A stretch of DNA of 64,000 nt from positions 1,240,001-1,304,000 of the forward strand of contig NZ_CP060397.1 in the NCBI RefSeq assembly GCF_015840715.1, in the 5' to 3' direction. Within the stretch, counting starts at the first letter, position 1. Each line of letters begins with the position of its first letter. Below are positions 44,693 to 54,302 of this stretch, in pieces. The translations under genes and the position numbers were made by a program. The notes under the pieces were generated by a model. The model made no database searches, was not told the origin of the DNA, and saw only the letters and a program-made list of their open reading frames with translations. The DNA comes from Synechococcus sp. CBW1004 (lineage in GTDB: Bacteria > Cyanobacteriota > Cyanobacteriia > PCC-6307 > Cyanobiaceae).

Positions 44693-46459
44693 GGGACTCC
44701 TGAAAAAGATTCTCGGCCCATCGGCGCCGAATTCGTCCGTTTGCTTCGCGTTAATCAGGCCGGCAAGCGCCGTGACATCAAGTGGGCCAGATCTCAAAAG
44801 TCTGGCTTGCAGATGACCGCAGGAGCTCTGATCGCTGACCAGGCCATAAGAAAGCTGTAGATCCACCCAAAAAGAAGGGCAAAAAAGAGGCGCAGCAGCC
44901 TCAAGACCTTTTCCGCGCACATCACGACAAAGGCCATCGAGATGGAGGATTCGGCACCAGCTGGTAGACGAACCATGATCAGATCCAGGGAATACTTGCG
45001 CTTTCCATATCCAAAGACGCCTTCCACTTCATTGCGTCGAGCTTGATCAGATCGGAGCTGCTGCTTGTGTGCAGTGGTGACATCAGGATCCTTGGGCGGG
45101 CGGCCCAATCGCTTGCCGGAGAGGCGAATACCGTTCCTCATGCAGAAATGCCTATTCTTGGCCGTGATATAAATCCGGTCGGCGCAGATGCGCTCTGGGT
45201 AAGATCCTGTATCCAGCTTGTATTTTTCCGCCTGAGCGATCAGGTCTTCTCCTTCGTTGTAGGGGTTCCAGCTGATGCGGTGCAAGAACGGAAAGCCGTT
45301 TTGAACCGAAACACTGATTTTGGCACCAAACTCCACCGCAGCACGTGCTTTGCCTCGCACCATTGGGCGGATATGGGTCTGCACAAGATTCACCAGGCGG
45401 TCTGGAATGCTGTTGGTCTGAGAGGCGAGCAGAAGGCCCTGCTGCCGCTCCAACTCGCTGCAGGCCAACAACTTCTGCCACCAATGCCTCTTGAGCTCAG
45501 AAAGCGTTGCCCCACAGCCGATCAGAGCATCAATGGCTTTGAGATTCTGCCGCACATATCCAAGCTGATGTTTAATGGCAGCCTTCACTTTTCGGCGGCG
45601 TGGCCGTTTTTGCTTCGCCACTCTCAGGAAATGAGCACGAGCAAGGCCACGGTCGTAGCGAGGTCGATGTCTCCTGAATCCCGATGACTGACTGCACAGA
45701 TCATCAATGACTCGCTCGGTCGTTGTGCGAGCCTCGCTGAGGAGCCTGAGGTCTCTGGGATAGGTAATGTCGGCAGGAGTGCAACTAGCATCAATCGTGA
45801 GAGTGCCCCAATTCTTTCCTTCTGGCCAGTCAGCAGGCTTGATCAACGCATCAAGTTCCAGCTGAGCGCCTCCTCCTCTGGAATCAGGATCATCATGGTC
45901 GTCATCGTCTGCTACCTGAGCAAGTGCTTCCAGAAGGATCTCTTTGCCGCGCTGCACCACCAGCTCATTGATACGGCGCAGATCCTCGTCAGAAAAGCGT
46001 TTGCGAAAATGCACCATCATCGAGGCATCAAACGGTGCCTTGGCTGTGTAACCCGCAAAGCCGAGAAAGAACTGCATATAGGCGTTCTCTCTGATCTGAT
46101 GGACAGTCTCTTCGTCGGTTAACCCCAACTTCTGTTTGATGTAGAGAGCACCAAAGGCCATCCGCACTGATTTGGCTGGAGCGCCAATTGTGGCGTTGAA
46201 TTGAGGGGCATAGGCTTGTTCCAGCTCATCCCATGGCATCAGCCCCTCCAGTTGAACCCAGCGATTCTCGGGATCAAGTGTGCCGCCAAATGGCAGGTGG
46301 AACTCCTTGATTGAGATCTGACCGTTATTGTGCCTCCGGTACATCTGGAGTGATCAGGAGTAAAGGCAATCACGGATTGCCTGGTTCACGGCCATTTTAG
46401 CGGCTTCTCATGCTTGAGACCAGCCGCGGCGCAATGGATCTGGATTTTTCAGGAGTCCC
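44693..46459 (-). mobile_element. IS-B1 copy b (1,767 bp)
   Basis: GGGACTCC at 44693 and GGAGTCCC ending 46459, with the 6-bp duplication GACGTA at 44687-44692 and 46460-46465. It lies inside IS-C copy 2 and is almost identical to the copy at 5786-7552. Confidence 0.92.
44794..46344 (-). CDS. IS-B1 transposase, copy b
   Basis: A 516-aa protein that appears identical to the one at 5887-7437, with the same InsH-like N-terminus and DDE motifs. It is intact. Confidence 0.9.
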   Translation of the reverse strand: MYRRHNNGQISIKEFHLPFGGTLDPENRWVQLEGLMPWDELEQAYAPQFNATIGAPAKSVRMAFGALYIKQKLGLTDEETVHQIRENAYMQFFLGFAGYTAKAPFDASMMVHFRKRFSDEDLRRINELVVQRGKEILLEALAQVADDDDHDDPDSRGGGAQLELDALIKPADWPEGKNWGTLTIDASCTPADITYPRDLRLLSEARTTTERVIDDLCSQSSGFRRHRPRYDRGLARAHFLRVAKQKRPRRRKVKAAIKHQLGYVRQNLKAIDALIGCGATLSELKRHWWQKLLACSELERQQGLLLASQTNSIPDRLVNLVQTHIRPMVRGKARAAVEFGAKISVSVQNGFPFLHRISWNPYNEGEDLIAQAEKYKLDTGSYPERICADRIYITAKNRHFCMRNGIRLSGKRLGRPPKDPDVTTAHKQQLRSDQARRNEVEGVFGYGKRKYSLDLIMVRLPAGAESSISMAFVVMCAEKVLRLLRLFFALLFGWIYSFLMAWSAIRAPAVICKPDF

Positions 46460-46698
46460 GACGTAGGAGAACAGCGAGCCGGTGCGCTCCTGTCGACCTC
46501 GCATCACAGGGTGGGCGGTTGCCCCATTTTCGCAGGGATGGGCGGGTTTTTCAGCGAACTCATAGAAACGCAGCAGAGCCGCCAGGGCGAACAGGAAGGT
46601 GGTGGAGGCGCGGGGCAACAGGGACAGCAGAGCCAGCATGGCCGATGCAGCGCAACGTGTCGGGTCGGCGCGAACAGCCGTCCCCCTCACCAGTTCCA

Positions 46699-46704
46699 CC
46701 TCCT
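46699..46704 (-). promoter_or_regulatory. Shine-Dalgarno AGGAGG that fixes a GTG start
   Basis: AGGAGG lies 8 bases before GTG at 46690 and decides the start of the split membrane-protein gene over an upstream GTG that directly abuts the motif. Confidence 0.65.
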
Positions 46705-46786
46705 GTCACACCCCCTGGCCGCCACAGGCCTACAGCGGCCCTCCCGGCACTCCGCAGATCTCAGCGGCCGCGTTGCGCGAAGCCTG

Positions 46787-47929
46787 TCAACCCTCGGCGC
46801 TGCGGCTGGTCTGAAGCGCCCCCTGATGCCAGGCCCAGGCGTGCTCGATGATCGCCGCCAGATCCGGATAGCGCGGCCGCCAGCCCAGCTCGCTGTGGGC
46901 CTTGCCGGCGGCGGCCACCAGCTGGGCCGGATCCCCTGCCCGCCGCGGCGCCACATGGGCCAGCAGGCCCCGCCCGGTCACCGCCTTGGCGGTTTCGATC
47001 ACCTGCTGCACCGAATAGCCGGTGCCGTTGCCCAGGTTGTAGATCAGCGGCTCGCGGGGGGGCTCGCCGCGCTCCCGCAGGCGCAGGAGGCGCTCCAGCC
47101 CCAGCACGTGGGCATCGGCCAGATCGCTCACATGGATGTAGTCGCGGATGCAGGTGCCATCGGGCGTCGGATAGTCATCCCCGAAGATCTGCAGATAGGG
47201 ACGCTGGCCGCCCATCACATCGAGCACCAGCGGGATCAGATGGGTTTCCGGCTCATGGTTTTCGCCCAGATCACCGGCCGGATCAGCACCGGCCGCATTG
47301 AAATAGCGGAAGATCACGCTCGGCAGCCCATAGGCGCGGCCGAAATCGTGCAGCAACTGCTCCACCATCCACTTGCTGCGGCCATAGGGATTGATCGGCT
47401 GCTGGGGATGCTCCTCGGTGATCGGCACCTGCTGGGGCACGCCGTAGGTGGCGCAGGTGGAGGAGAACACGATCGGGATGGGCTGCGCCACGGCCTCGGC
47501 GGCCTCCGGCTGACCGGTCGTGCCTGGCCGGCTCGAGCCAGCGGGTCCGGGCTGGCTGGCGCGGGCCCGGGCCACCAGCGTCTCGAGCAGCGTCAGCGTG
47601 TCGCCGAGATTGTTGCGGTAGTAGCGTGCCGGATCGCTCACCGACTCGCCCACATAGGCATAGGCGGCGAAATGCAGCACCGCCTCGATCGGCCGCTTTT
47701 CGTGGGGCGTGCCCCGCAGTTCCGGATGGGAGCCGTCCAGCAACGCCTGCAGCAGTGCCGCATCGCCCACCTGGCCCACCACCAGCGGCACCTGCAGCAC
47801 CTCGCGCACCACCGGGGAGTGGCCATACACCAGGTTGTCGAGCACCAGCGGCTGGTGGCCAGCCCGGCTCAACGCCCGAACCGCATGACTGCCGATGTAG
47901 CCGGCGCCGCCGGTGACGAGAACCCTCAC
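46787..47929 (-). CDS. galE: UDP-glucose 4-epimerase (second copy)
   Basis: A 380-aa extended SDR epimerase for UDP-glucose/UDP-galactose. NAD-binding VLVTGGAGYIGSHAVRAL is at the N-terminus. LHFAAYAYVGESVSDP, FSSTCATYGVPQQVPI (catalytic Ser/Thr), INPYGRSKWMVEQLLHDF (YxxxK) and IFRYFNAAGADPAGDLGE follow. An extra Gly/Pro-rich stretch of about 25 residues precedes the catalytic Ser segment. The GTG start at 47929 overlaps the fcl stop as GTGA, so it is the third gene of a gmd-fcl-galE operon. Its sequence differs clearly from the galE at 36129. Confidence 0.9.
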   Translation of the reverse strand: MRVLVTGGAGYIGSHAVRALSRAGHQPLVLDNLVYGHSPVVREVLQVPLVVGQVGDAALLQALLDGSHPELRGTPHEKRPIEAVLHFAAYAYVGESVSDPARYYRNNLGDTLTLLETLVARARASQPGPAGSSRPGTTGQPEAAEAVAQPIPIVFSSTCATYGVPQQVPITEEHPQQPINPYGRSKWMVEQLLHDFGRAYGLPSVIFRYFNAAGADPAGDLGENHEPETHLIPLVLDVMGGQRPYLQIFGDDYPTPDGTCIRDYIHVSDLADAHVLGLERLLRLRERGEPPREPLIYNLGNGTGYSVQQVIETAKAVTGRGLLAHVAPRRAGDPAQLVAAAGKAHSELGWRPRYPDLAAIIEHAWAWHQGALQTSRSAEG

Positions 47930-48915
47930 AGGCGAACCTCAGTGCCCGATTGCCGCCGAGCAATGTAGTCGGCGGCGGTCTGGGCCAGCCCCTGCTCGAG
48001 CGGGATCGCGGCACGCCAGCCCAGCGCCGCCAGGCGGCTGACATCCAGAAGCTTGCGGGGCGTGCCATCGGGCTTGGTGGCATCCCAGCGGATGGCGCCG
48101 CGGTAGCCCACGGCGTCGGCCACCAGGGCGGCGGCCTCGGCGATCGTGACGTCGCTGCCGGTGCCCACGTTCAGGTACTGGAGGTCCTCTGGCCCGGGCT
48201 GCCAGCGCTCGAGGCAGAACACCGCCGCAGCGGCCAGATCATCGACATGCAGAAACTCGCGCCGCGGCGTGCCCGTGCCCCAGCAGACCACCCCCGATGC
48301 GCCGGCCTCTCGCGCCTCATGGAAGCGGCGGATCAGGGCCGGCAGCACATGGCTGCCGGTGGGGTGATAGTTGTCGCCAGGGCCATAGAGGTTGGTGGGC
48401 ATCAGGCTGATCGCATCGAAGCCGTGCTGGAGGCGCAGCGCCTGGCAGAGCTTGATGCCGGCGATCTTGGCGATCGCATACCACTCATTCGTGGGCTCCA
48501 GCGGGCCGCTGAGCAGGGCCTCCTCGCGGATCGGCTGCTCGGCGAACTTCGGATAGATGCAGCTGCTGCCCAGGAACAGCAGGCGCCGGCAGCCATGGCG
48601 CCAGGCGCTCTCGATCACATTGGTCTGCAGGCGCAGGTTCTGCAGCAGGAAATCGGCCGGATGGCTGTTGTTGGCAACGATGCCACCCACCTTCGCTGCC
48701 GCCAGCACCACCACCGTGGGCCGCTGAGCCGCGAACCAGGCCTCGGTGGCGGCCTGATCCGTCAGATCGAGCTGGCTGCGGGGCACCGTCAGCAGGGCAC
48801 CGCCACCGGAGTCGTCCTCGCCATAGCCGCCGGCCTTCAGCCGCCGCAGGATCGCCGAGCCGGCCATGCCGCGATGACCGGCCACGAAGATGCGGTCGTC
48901 GGGGTGGATCAGCAC
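47926..48915 (-). CDS. fcl: GDP-L-fucose synthase
   Basis: Converts GDP-4-keto-6-deoxymannose to GDP-L-fucose by 3,5-epimerisation and NADPH reduction. 329 aa. IFVAGHRGMAGSAILRRL gives the GxxGxxG NADP site. FLGSSCIYPKFAEQPIREE, EWYAIAKIAGIKLCQAL (YxxxK) and MPTNLYGPGDNYHPTGSHVL are diagnostic for Fcl/WcaG. The frame is open upstream into gmd, but the GTG at 48915, four bases after the gmd stop, fits the usual length. It is translationally coupled to galE downstream. Confidence 0.92.
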   Translation of the reverse strand: MLIHPDDRIFVAGHRGMAGSAILRRLKAGGYGEDDSGGGALLTVPRSQLDLTDQAATEAWFAAQRPTVVVLAAAKVGGIVANNSHPADFLLQNLRLQTNVIESAWRHGCRRLLFLGSSCIYPKFAEQPIREEALLSGPLEPTNEWYAIAKIAGIKLCQALRLQHGFDAISLMPTNLYGPGDNYHPTGSHVLPALIRRFHEAREAGASGVVCWGTGTPRREFLHVDDLAAAAVFCLERWQPGPEDLQYLNVGTGSDVTIAEAAALVADAVGYRGAIRWDATKPDGTPRKLLDVSRLAALGWRAAIPLEQGLAQTAADYIARRQSGTEVRL

Positions 48916-48919
48916 GGCA

Positions 48920-50071
48920 TCAGACCGGATTTCTGGGCAGCGACATGGCATTGGCACTGGAGGGAGGATTCTCCATCGGCCCCACGACCCGGAAGCCCTC
49001 GCGACGCAGCAGCGCCTCCTTGGCCGCGTCCTCCCGGTCGCTGTCCACCATGTCGCGCACCAGCTGCTCGAGGGTGGTCGTCGGGCTCCAGCCGAGCCTG
49101 CGGTGCGCCTTGCTCGGATCACCCAGCAGGGTCTCCACCTCGGCGGGGCGGAAATAGCGGGGATCGATGCGCAGCACCACGGCGCCTGTATCGCGGCGGC
49201 GGCCGATCTCCTCAAGGCCGCTGCCCTGCCAGTCGATGCCTCCCCAGCCCAGGGCGATGGCGGCCAGCTCGATGAAGCGCCGCACCGATTCCTGTCGGCC
49301 GGTGGCGATCACGAAATCCTCGGGGATGCCGCTCTGCTGCAGCATGCGCCACTGCATCTCCACGTAGTCGCGCGCATGGCCCCAGTCGCGCCGCGCGTCG
49401 AGATTGCCCATGTGCAGGCACTGATCCAGCCCGGCATCGATGCGCGCCAGGCCGCGCGTGATCTTGCGCGTGACGAAGGTTTCACCCCGCCGCGGGCTCT
49501 CGTGGTTGAAGAGGATGCCGTTGCAGGCGTACATCCCGTAGCTCTCGCGATAGTTGACCGTGATCCAGTAGGCATAGAGCTTGGCCACGCCGTAGGGGCT
49601 GCGCGGATAGAAGGGCGTGCTCTCCTTCTGGGGAATCTCCTGCACCAGGCCATACAGCTCACTGGTGGAGGCCTGATAGATGCGTGTGTGCTCGATCAGC
49701 CCCAGGATGCGCACGGCTTCGAGAATCCGGAGGGTGCCCAGCGCATCGCAGTTGGCGGTGTATTCAGGGCTCTCGAAACTCACCGCCACATGGCTCTGGG
49801 CACCGAGGTTGTAGATCTCATCCGGCTGCACCTGCTGGATGATGCGGATCAGATTGGTGGCATCGGTGAGATCGCCGTAGTGCAGCACCAGGCGCGGATC
49901 GCGCTCATGCGGATCCTGATAGAGGTGATCGATGCGATCGGTGTTGAAGCTGCTCGAGCGCCGCTTCAGGCCATGCACCCGATAGCCCTTCTCCAGCAGC
50001 AGCTCGGCCAGGTAAGAGCCATCCTGCCCCGTGATACCGGTGATCAGAGCGGTCTTCTCGGGGAGGCTCAT
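48920..50071 (-). CDS. gmd: GDP-mannose 4,6-dehydratase
   Basis: Catalyses the first step of GDP-L-fucose synthesis. 383 aa, ATG start. [19 protein letters not shown] (cofactor loop), [47 protein letters not shown] (catalytic Ser/Thr), [20 protein letters not shown] (YxxxK) and [18 protein letters not shown] are all typical of GMD. The C-terminus has an unusual tail after ALLRREGF. First gene of the gmd-fcl-galE operon. Confidence 0.94.
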   Translation of the reverse strand: MSLPEKTALITGITGQDGSYLAELLLEKGYRVHGLKRRSSSFNTDRIDHLYQDPHERDPRLVLHYGDLTDATNLIRIIQQVQPDEIYNLGAQSHVAVSFESPEYTANCDALGTLRILEAVRILGLIEHTRIYQASTSELYGLVQEIPQKESTPFYPRSPYGVAKLYAYWITVNYRESYGMYACNGILFNHESPRRGETFVTRKITRGLARIDAGLDQCLHMGNLDARRDWGHARDYVEMQWRMLQQSGIPEDFVIATGRQESVRRFIELAAIALGWGGIDWQGSGLEEIGRRRDTGAVVLRIDPRYFRPAEVETLLGDPSKAHRRLGWSPTTTLEQLVRDMVDSDREDAAKEALLRREGFRVVGPMENPPSSANAMSLPRNPV

Positions 50072-50147
50072 GGGGGATCGCGCTGCGGCACGCTCAAATA
50101 TCGACGGGTGAAACGGCCTGAAGTCCGGGAGACGGTGTTCGGGCGGA

Positions 50148-50801
50148 TCAGAGGAAGCGATACTGACGCATGCCTAGCACGCCCGTGGCGCGGGCCTGGC
50201 GGCGGCTGAACTGACTGACGGTGGGGTTGCCCTCGACGCGGATCACGCCGGTGGCCTGCTCCCACAGCTCGCGCGGCACCTTGTTGAGGCTGTAGTTGTG
50301 ACGATCGTGGCGCTTGACGTGCCACCAGGAGGTGCAGGCACAGTCATCGCACCAGAAGCACTCGATCCATTCGTCGGTGAGCGGCAGCACGCGCCGGTAG
50401 GCGGCCAGCAGCTCATCGGCGCGGCGCTTGCTGAGGCCCCGCAGCATCAGCTGCCCCACATCGGTGACATACAGATGGTGCTTCGGTGAAACGCTGAAGA
50501 TCTTCTGCTCCGGGTGCAGCGGGCAGCGCAGCTCCCGCCGCCGCGCCCGCCGCCGCGGACGGGAGACCGATCCGGCGGAATCGGGGAGCCCAGCCTGATC
50601 GATCACGCTTGCATGATCGGTGGAGATGACAGAGCCATCCCCCTGAGGCACATCCGACGAGCCTGCCCTCTTCGCGGCTTCCTCCGGGTCTGAGGAAAAC
50701 GGAAACAGCTCTTGATCCTGGCGCGACGGCACGGGCGAAGAGCCGACAGGGAGCGGCGCACGGGCAGCAGAACTGGTCAAGGGAGCTTCGACTGGCGGCA
50801 T
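50148..50801 (-). CDS. Conserved-type hypothetical protein with a Cys/His cluster
   Basis: A 217-aa protein of unknown function. The first 90 residues are Pro/Ser-rich and likely disordered, ending in a basic patch ([20 protein letters not shown]). The C-terminal part is compact: [30 protein letters not shown], then [20 protein letters not shown], a cysteine/histidine cluster that could bind zinc. It ends with [21 protein letters not shown] recall similar proteins in picocyanobacteria but cannot name a family. It stands upstream of gmd in the same direction. Confidence 0.6.
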   Translation of the reverse strand: MPPVEAPLTSSAARAPLPVGSSPVPSRQDQELFPFSSDPEEAAKRAGSSDVPQGDGSVISTDHASVIDQAGLPDSAGSVSRPRRRARRRELRCPLHPEQKIFSVSPKHHLYVTDVGQLMLRGLSKRRADELLAAYRRVLPLTDEWIECFWCDDCACTSWWHVKRHDRHNYSLNKVPRELWEQATGVIRVEGNPTVSQFSRRQARATGVLGMRQYRFL

Positions 50802-51104
50802 CAGCTCAGATCAGATCGGAACAACAGGACGCCCAGGGCCAGGAAAATGCCAGGCACAACGCTCATCTCGCCTCCGGAAGAGAATGACGCGCGTACCTAC
50901 GATTAAAGCACGAATAAGCCACCGAAGAGCACGGCCGTCGTGACAGAGCAACCAGGGACGCCTATAAAAAAGGAAGCATAAGCCCCCTTGAATGAAAATC
51001 AAGTCGAAATGAAGGCAGCTCTGATCACGGGAAGAAATGAAAATTAAGATTACGCTCCAACGGCATGACTTTTGCCTGACTACGGAGCAGCACACCGCTG
51101 GAGA
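50802..51104. other. 303-bp spacer without a recognisable gene
   Basis: An AT-richer stretch between the BI-1 family gene and the hypothetical gene; no RNA gene, convincing hairpin terminator or conserved frame was found. It probably holds the promoter of the 50148-50801 gene. Confidence 0.45.
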
Positions 51105-51839
51105 TCAGTCGCGACGGCCACCTCCCTGGATGGCGATGATGAGACGCAGGATGAAGATGAACAGGTTGATGTAGGTGAGATACATCCCCAGAGCACCAGC
51201 CAGGTACTGGTCGTCGCTGTAGGTGCGGGGCATCGTATAGAAGTCCACGAAGGCTGCACCGATGAAGATCACGGTGCCGAAGCCGGCGATCATCAACTCG
51301 AAGCCGCCCATCCCGAAGCCGGGCACGAACAGGCCGCCGACGATCTGCACCAGCATCGCGATCACCAGACCGAGGATGCCCAGTCCCACCACGCCGCTCA
51401 GGGCCTGACCGACGCTGTCGCTCATGCGGCGGCCCATGAACGAGGCCGCCACGAAGGTGATGCCGGTGGCGAGCACGGCCGTCCCGATGGCCCCCACACC
51501 AGCGACGGCGGCGGCGTAGCTGACGATGCCGCTGAGGGTGAAGCCGGTGATCAGGCTGTAGGCGGTCAGCAGCGGAAGGGCGGTGCCGTTGTTGCCCTTC
51601 AGCGCCACGTTCTGGGCGACGAAGAACAGGATGAAGTTCCCGATCAGGGCCACCCAGAACAGGGGCATGAACAGGGCTGTCTTCGCCGCCAGCATGGTCA
51701 TGCCGGCAAAGGTGCCGACAGCGGTGAGCACCATGCCGCCGCCCACGTAGGGCAGCGCCTTGTTCACCACATTGGGGCCGACCAGGGCGCCGCGCTGGGC
51801 CTCCTGAATCGCTTGCTGAAAATTGCTGCTGGCCGGCAT
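51105..51839 (-). CDS. Bax inhibitor-1 (BI-1/YccA/YbhL) family membrane protein
   Basis: A 244-aa inner-membrane protein with about seven hydrophobic spans (for example MPLFWVALIGNFILFFVAQN, LITGFTLSGIVSYAAAVAGV, GTVIFIGAAFVDFYTM). The C-terminal TYSDDQYLAGALGMYLTYIN with FIFILRLIIAI is typical of the family, in which acidic residues form a proposed pH/Ca2+ sensor. Bacterial members are linked to membrane-protein quality control or ion leak. It follows phoH by 21 bp. Confidence 0.87.
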   Translation of the reverse strand: MPASSNFQQAIQEAQRGALVGPNVVNKALPYVGGGMVLTAVGTFAGMTMLAAKTALFMPLFWVALIGNFILFFVAQNVALKGNNGTALPLLTAYSLITGFTLSGIVSYAAAVAGVGAIGTAVLATGITFVAASFMGRRMSDSVGQALSGVVGLGILGLVIAMLVQIVGGLFVPGFGMGGFELMIAGFGTVIFIGAAFVDFYTMPRTYSDDQYLAGALGMYLTYINLFIFILRLIIAIQGGGRRD

Positions 51840-51860
51840 GGCGCAGAGGATGTGAACTCT

Positions 51861-52997
51861 CTACATCCTGCCAGCCGTGGCCGGGTTGGGAGAGCCGCGT
51901 CGGTTCGGATCTCCCGATCTGGCCGCCGCGCCGCCGCTGCCGTCGCGGCGGGCGTAGGCCTTCACCAGGCGCTGCACCAGCGGATGGCGCACCACGTCGG
52001 CCTCACCGAAGCGGCAGATCGCCACCCCCTCCACTCCGGCCAGCACCTGCTCCGCCTCCACCAGGCCGCTGAGCTGGCCCGGCGGAAGGTCGATCTGGGT
52101 GACATCACCCGTCACCACCATGCGCGAGTTCTCACCCAGCCGCGTCAGCACCATGCGCATCTGGGCGCAGCTGGTGTTCTGGGCCTCATCGAGGATCACG
52201 AAGGCATCGGCCAGAGTGCGGCCGCGCATGTAGGCCAGCGGCGCCACCTCGATCACCCCCTTCTCCTGCAGCGCCTCGGTGCGCTCGCGGCCCAGCAGCG
52301 TGTGCAGGGCGTCATAAAGAGGCCGGAGGTAGGGATCCACCTTCTGCTGCAGATCGCCCGGAAGAAACCCCAGCCGCTCCCCCGCCTCCACCGCGGGACG
52401 GGTGAGGATCAACCGCTCGATGCGGCGCTCCTGGAGCAGCCGCACCGCCTGCACCGTCGCCAGGAAGGTCTTGCCGGTGCCCGCCGGGCCGATCGCCAGG
52501 GTCAGGTCATGGCGTTCCATCGCGTCCACGAACCGCTTCTGGCCGAGGGTGCGGGGCCGCAGGGCGCGGCCGCGGGCGCTGGTGGCGAGCACCTGCTGAT
52601 GCAGGGCGCCATAGCTCTCGCTCTGCCCCTGATCGAGGGCATGCAGGGCCGTCTGCAGATCCACCGGCCCGATCGGCTCCCCTGCCTGCCACAGCGGCCG
52701 CAGCAGCTCAAGAAGTGCCAGGACGCGCTCCTGTTGCGCCGGTCGTCCCTGCACATGCAGATCGAGGCCGCGCAGCACCAGGCGGGTGCCGGTGAGTGCC
52801 TCGAGGCGCCGCAGTTGCGACTCCCCATCGCTGGCCAGGGCCAGGGCCGCCTGCTGATGGGGCAGAGCCAGGACCACCGTGTCACCGCCGGCCGCAGGAG
52901 ATCCGGCGACGGGCGAGCCGGAGGAGGCCTCGACTGCCAACGGCTCGCGCCGGAGCGGCATGTCGGCCGGAACAGCGGTGTCGGCGGGATCCGTCAT
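51861..52997 (-). CDS. phoH: PhoH-family ATPase
   Basis: A 378-aa P-loop ATPase related to PhoH/PhoL, linked in bacteria to RNA metabolism. The N-terminal region is variable. LGQKRFVDAMERHDLTLAIG leads into Walker A GPAGTGKTFLATVQAVRLL. LTRPAVEAGERLGFLPGDLQ, the Walker B DAFVILDEAQNTSCAQMRMV and VVTGDVTQIDLP follow. The frame is open further upstream, but MTDPADTAVPADM at 52997 avoids a long unsupported extension. The C-terminal tail is Gly/Arg-rich. It lies downstream of rpsP, as I recall for picocyanobacteria. Confidence 0.9.
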   Translation of the reverse strand: MTDPADTAVPADMPLRREPLAVEASSGSPVAGSPAAGGDTVVLALPHQQAALALASDGESQLRRLEALTGTRLVLRGLDLHVQGRPAQQERVLALLELLRPLWQAGEPIGPVDLQTALHALDQGQSESYGALHQQVLATSARGRALRPRTLGQKRFVDAMERHDLTLAIGPAGTGKTFLATVQAVRLLQERRIERLILTRPAVEAGERLGFLPGDLQQKVDPYLRPLYDALHTLLGRERTEALQEKGVIEVAPLAYMRGRTLADAFVILDEAQNTSCAQMRMVLTRLGENSRMVVTGDVTQIDLPPGQLSGLVEAEQVLAGVEGVAICRFGEADVVRHPLVQRLVKAYARRDGSGGAAARSGDPNRRGSPNPATAGRM

Positions 52998-53190
52998 CGC
53001 TTCAGCCAGGCAGGGAGTGCACACCAGCTGCAGCCGACGGCCGGCCGCGCGACGCGACGGTGCCGCAGCCCCGCCATGGCCGGGCTCCAACAAAAGATCC
53101 CAGCGGAACAGAGCGCTCCACTGGGACTGAAAACCTCAGGGGCCGGCCCGCAGGCAGCCGCAGGAGGCACGCAAGCAGCTGCTGCAGATC

Positions 53191-53595
53191 TCAGGACGCG
53201 CTGCTGTCAGCGTCAGCTTGGGGGGCCGCGGCAGCTTCGGCGGCGGCAGCTGCAGCAGCGGCCTTCTCCTCAGCGGCCTTGGCGGCTGCCTCCTTGGCGG
53301 CGGCTTCGCGGGCGGCGGCCTGTTTGGCCTTGCCGACGGTTTCAGCCGGACGGATGGTCTTCTCGATCAGGCCGCCCTTCTCGAGCAGGGAGCGCACGGT
53401 GTCGGTGGGCTGGGCACCCTGGCTGAGGCGAGCCCGAATGGCCTCGGTGTTGAGGCGGGTCTCCTTGGTGCGGGGGTTGTAGAACCCGAGCTCCTCGAGC
53501 GGACGGCCATCACGGCGGGAGGTGCTGTTGGTGGCCACGAGGCGGAAGCTCGCTTCCCGCTTCTTGCCGAACCGCTTCAGGCGGAGCTTGATCAT
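53191..53595 (-). CDS. rpsP: 30S ribosomal protein S16 with long Ala-rich tail
   Basis: A 134-aa S16, a small-subunit assembly protein. The conserved core [20 protein letters not shown] ... [15 protein letters not shown] ... [17 protein letters not shown] spans residues 1-75. An Ala/Glu/Lys-rich extension ([20 protein letters not shown]) makes the protein about 50 residues longer than E. coli S16. ATG at 53595, not the upstream ATG of the longer frame. Confidence 0.95.
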   Translation of the reverse strand: MIKLRLKRFGKKREASFRLVATNSTSRRDGRPLEELGFYNPRTKETRLNTEAIRARLSQGAQPTDTVRSLLEKGGLIEKTIRPAETVGKAKQAAAREAAAKEAAAKAAEEKAAAAAAAAEAAAAPQADADSSAS

Positions 53596-53663
53596 TGAGG
53601 CCTTACCAAGAGATGGGCAAACGAGGAGTGTAGCGGGTGGGGTGGCCTGGACCCACAAGGACG

Positions 53664-54302
53664 TCAAAATAGATCGCGGGCCCGTGCCGGGCAGATCAGG
53701 CTGTCTCGCCCCGTCCAGCCCGTGGCGCGCCAGAGCTGAGCACGCAGGTGATCACGGAGCAGGCGCAGCTCGGACTCTGGCTTGTACTCCGCACTGGCAG
53801 AGGCGAAGCCCTCCACGCGCCAGCCGCTGTCACCGGCCATCACCGTTGCAATCGCCTGGAGGCGGCCCAGATGCTCGGGACTGGTGACCACCGTGACACT
53901 GCCAGGCCCGGGTAATCCCTTCAACCAGCGGGTCAAGTCCGCCATCTCCGTGACCGAATCGCCACAGGTGCGGATCCAGTGCAGCCGTCGACGCTCATCT
54001 GGCAAAAGTGCCACCCCGCGCAGCCCATGCGTATGCATTGCCTGATCGGCTCCCTCAGGCGCCATGAGGGCAAGCAGGGCCCGCGGACGGAGATGCCACA
54101 GGGCCACGCCACTCTGGGTCCTGCGGAAATCGCCGGCCGCCACGGCGATCACCTGCGAGGCCGGCTCACCGCGGCGGAGGCTCGCCAGAAGTGATGGCAG
54201 CCACCACGGCAAGATCCACCAGACCGTCAGCGACGCCCCCGCAGCACAGAACAGCCAAAACCGGCGGTCAGGCATGGGATGGGGACGACGGCGCTGGAGC
54301 AT
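53664..54302 (-). CDS. YdcF/ElyC-like (DUF218) protein
   Basis: A 212-aa protein with an N-terminal membrane anchor ([20 protein letters not shown]) and a DUF218-type domain. [19 protein letters not shown] resembles the opening strand with basic residues. [18 protein letters not shown] corresponds to the T/N-E-A motif, and [17 protein letters not shown] to the following strand/helix. Members act in envelope or polysaccharide homeostasis; the exact function is unknown. The ATG directly follows the ffh stop (TGAATG), implying co-translation. Confidence 0.7.
   Translation of the reverse strand: MLQRRRPHPMPDRRFWLFCAAGASLTVWWILPWWLPSLLASLRRGEPASQVIAVAAGDFRRTQSGVALWHLRPRALLALMAPEGADQAMHTHGLRGVALLPDERRRLHWIRTCGDSVTEMADLTRWLKGLPGPGSVTVVTSPEHLGRLQAIATVMAGDSGWRVEGFASASAEYKPESELRLLRDHLRAQLWRATGWTGRDSLICPARARDLF

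Larger units (their letters stand above)
43572..46504 (-). pseudogene. IS5-family transposase of IS-C copy 2, frameshifted and interrupted
   Basis: The first codons (from 46504, MRGRQERTGSLFSYV) are separated from the rest (SVEDRIPASHPLRRIRKL onward) by IS-B1. The same 23-bp insertion as in copy 1 (CGTAGC repeats at 44429-44434 and 44452-44457) breaks the frame before GLSPDDPIWHPTTF. The DDE core is intact at 44429-43572. It differs from copy 1 at a few positions (for example SLERMDG versus SLERIDG). Confidence 0.85.
43397..46561 (-). mobile_element. IS-C copy 2, interrupted by IS-B1 copy b
   Basis: Left end GAGTTTGCGGAAAAACC (43397); right end, read inward, GAGTTCGCTGAAAAACC (46561). The 4-bp duplication ATAG is at 43393-43396 and 46562-46565. 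Removing IS-B1 and its 6-bp duplication leaves 1,392 bp, the same as copy 1. Confidence 0.92.
43063..46690 (-). pseudogene. Small two-helix membrane protein gene split by IS-C2 (with IS-B1 nested inside)
   Basis: Rejoining 46690-46566 and 43396-43063, with one ATAG retained, gives one frame of exactly 153 codons including stop. The product starts at GTG 46690, 8 bases after AGGAGG. It has a first hydrophobic segment (MLALLSLLPRASTTFLFALA, then ALLRF), the junction YGTDSGVS, a second segment (GFPLLGWSLTAFVLASAALV), then an Arg-rich, charged, probably coiled C-terminal region (RADRERDQERRRRDRAARQS, NGQRRDTSANRRRIQALIAE). I do not recognise the family. The gene lies downstream of galE in the gmd-fcl-galE direction and converges on the TIGR03790-type gene. 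The exact in-frame repair supports a recent insertion. Confidence 0.75.

Noticed and set aside
51072-53426. A 784-codon plus-strand frame
   Set aside because: It is antisense to the BI-1, phoH and rpsP genes; its His/Gln/Ala-rich translation reflects the codon bias of the GC-rich opposite strand.
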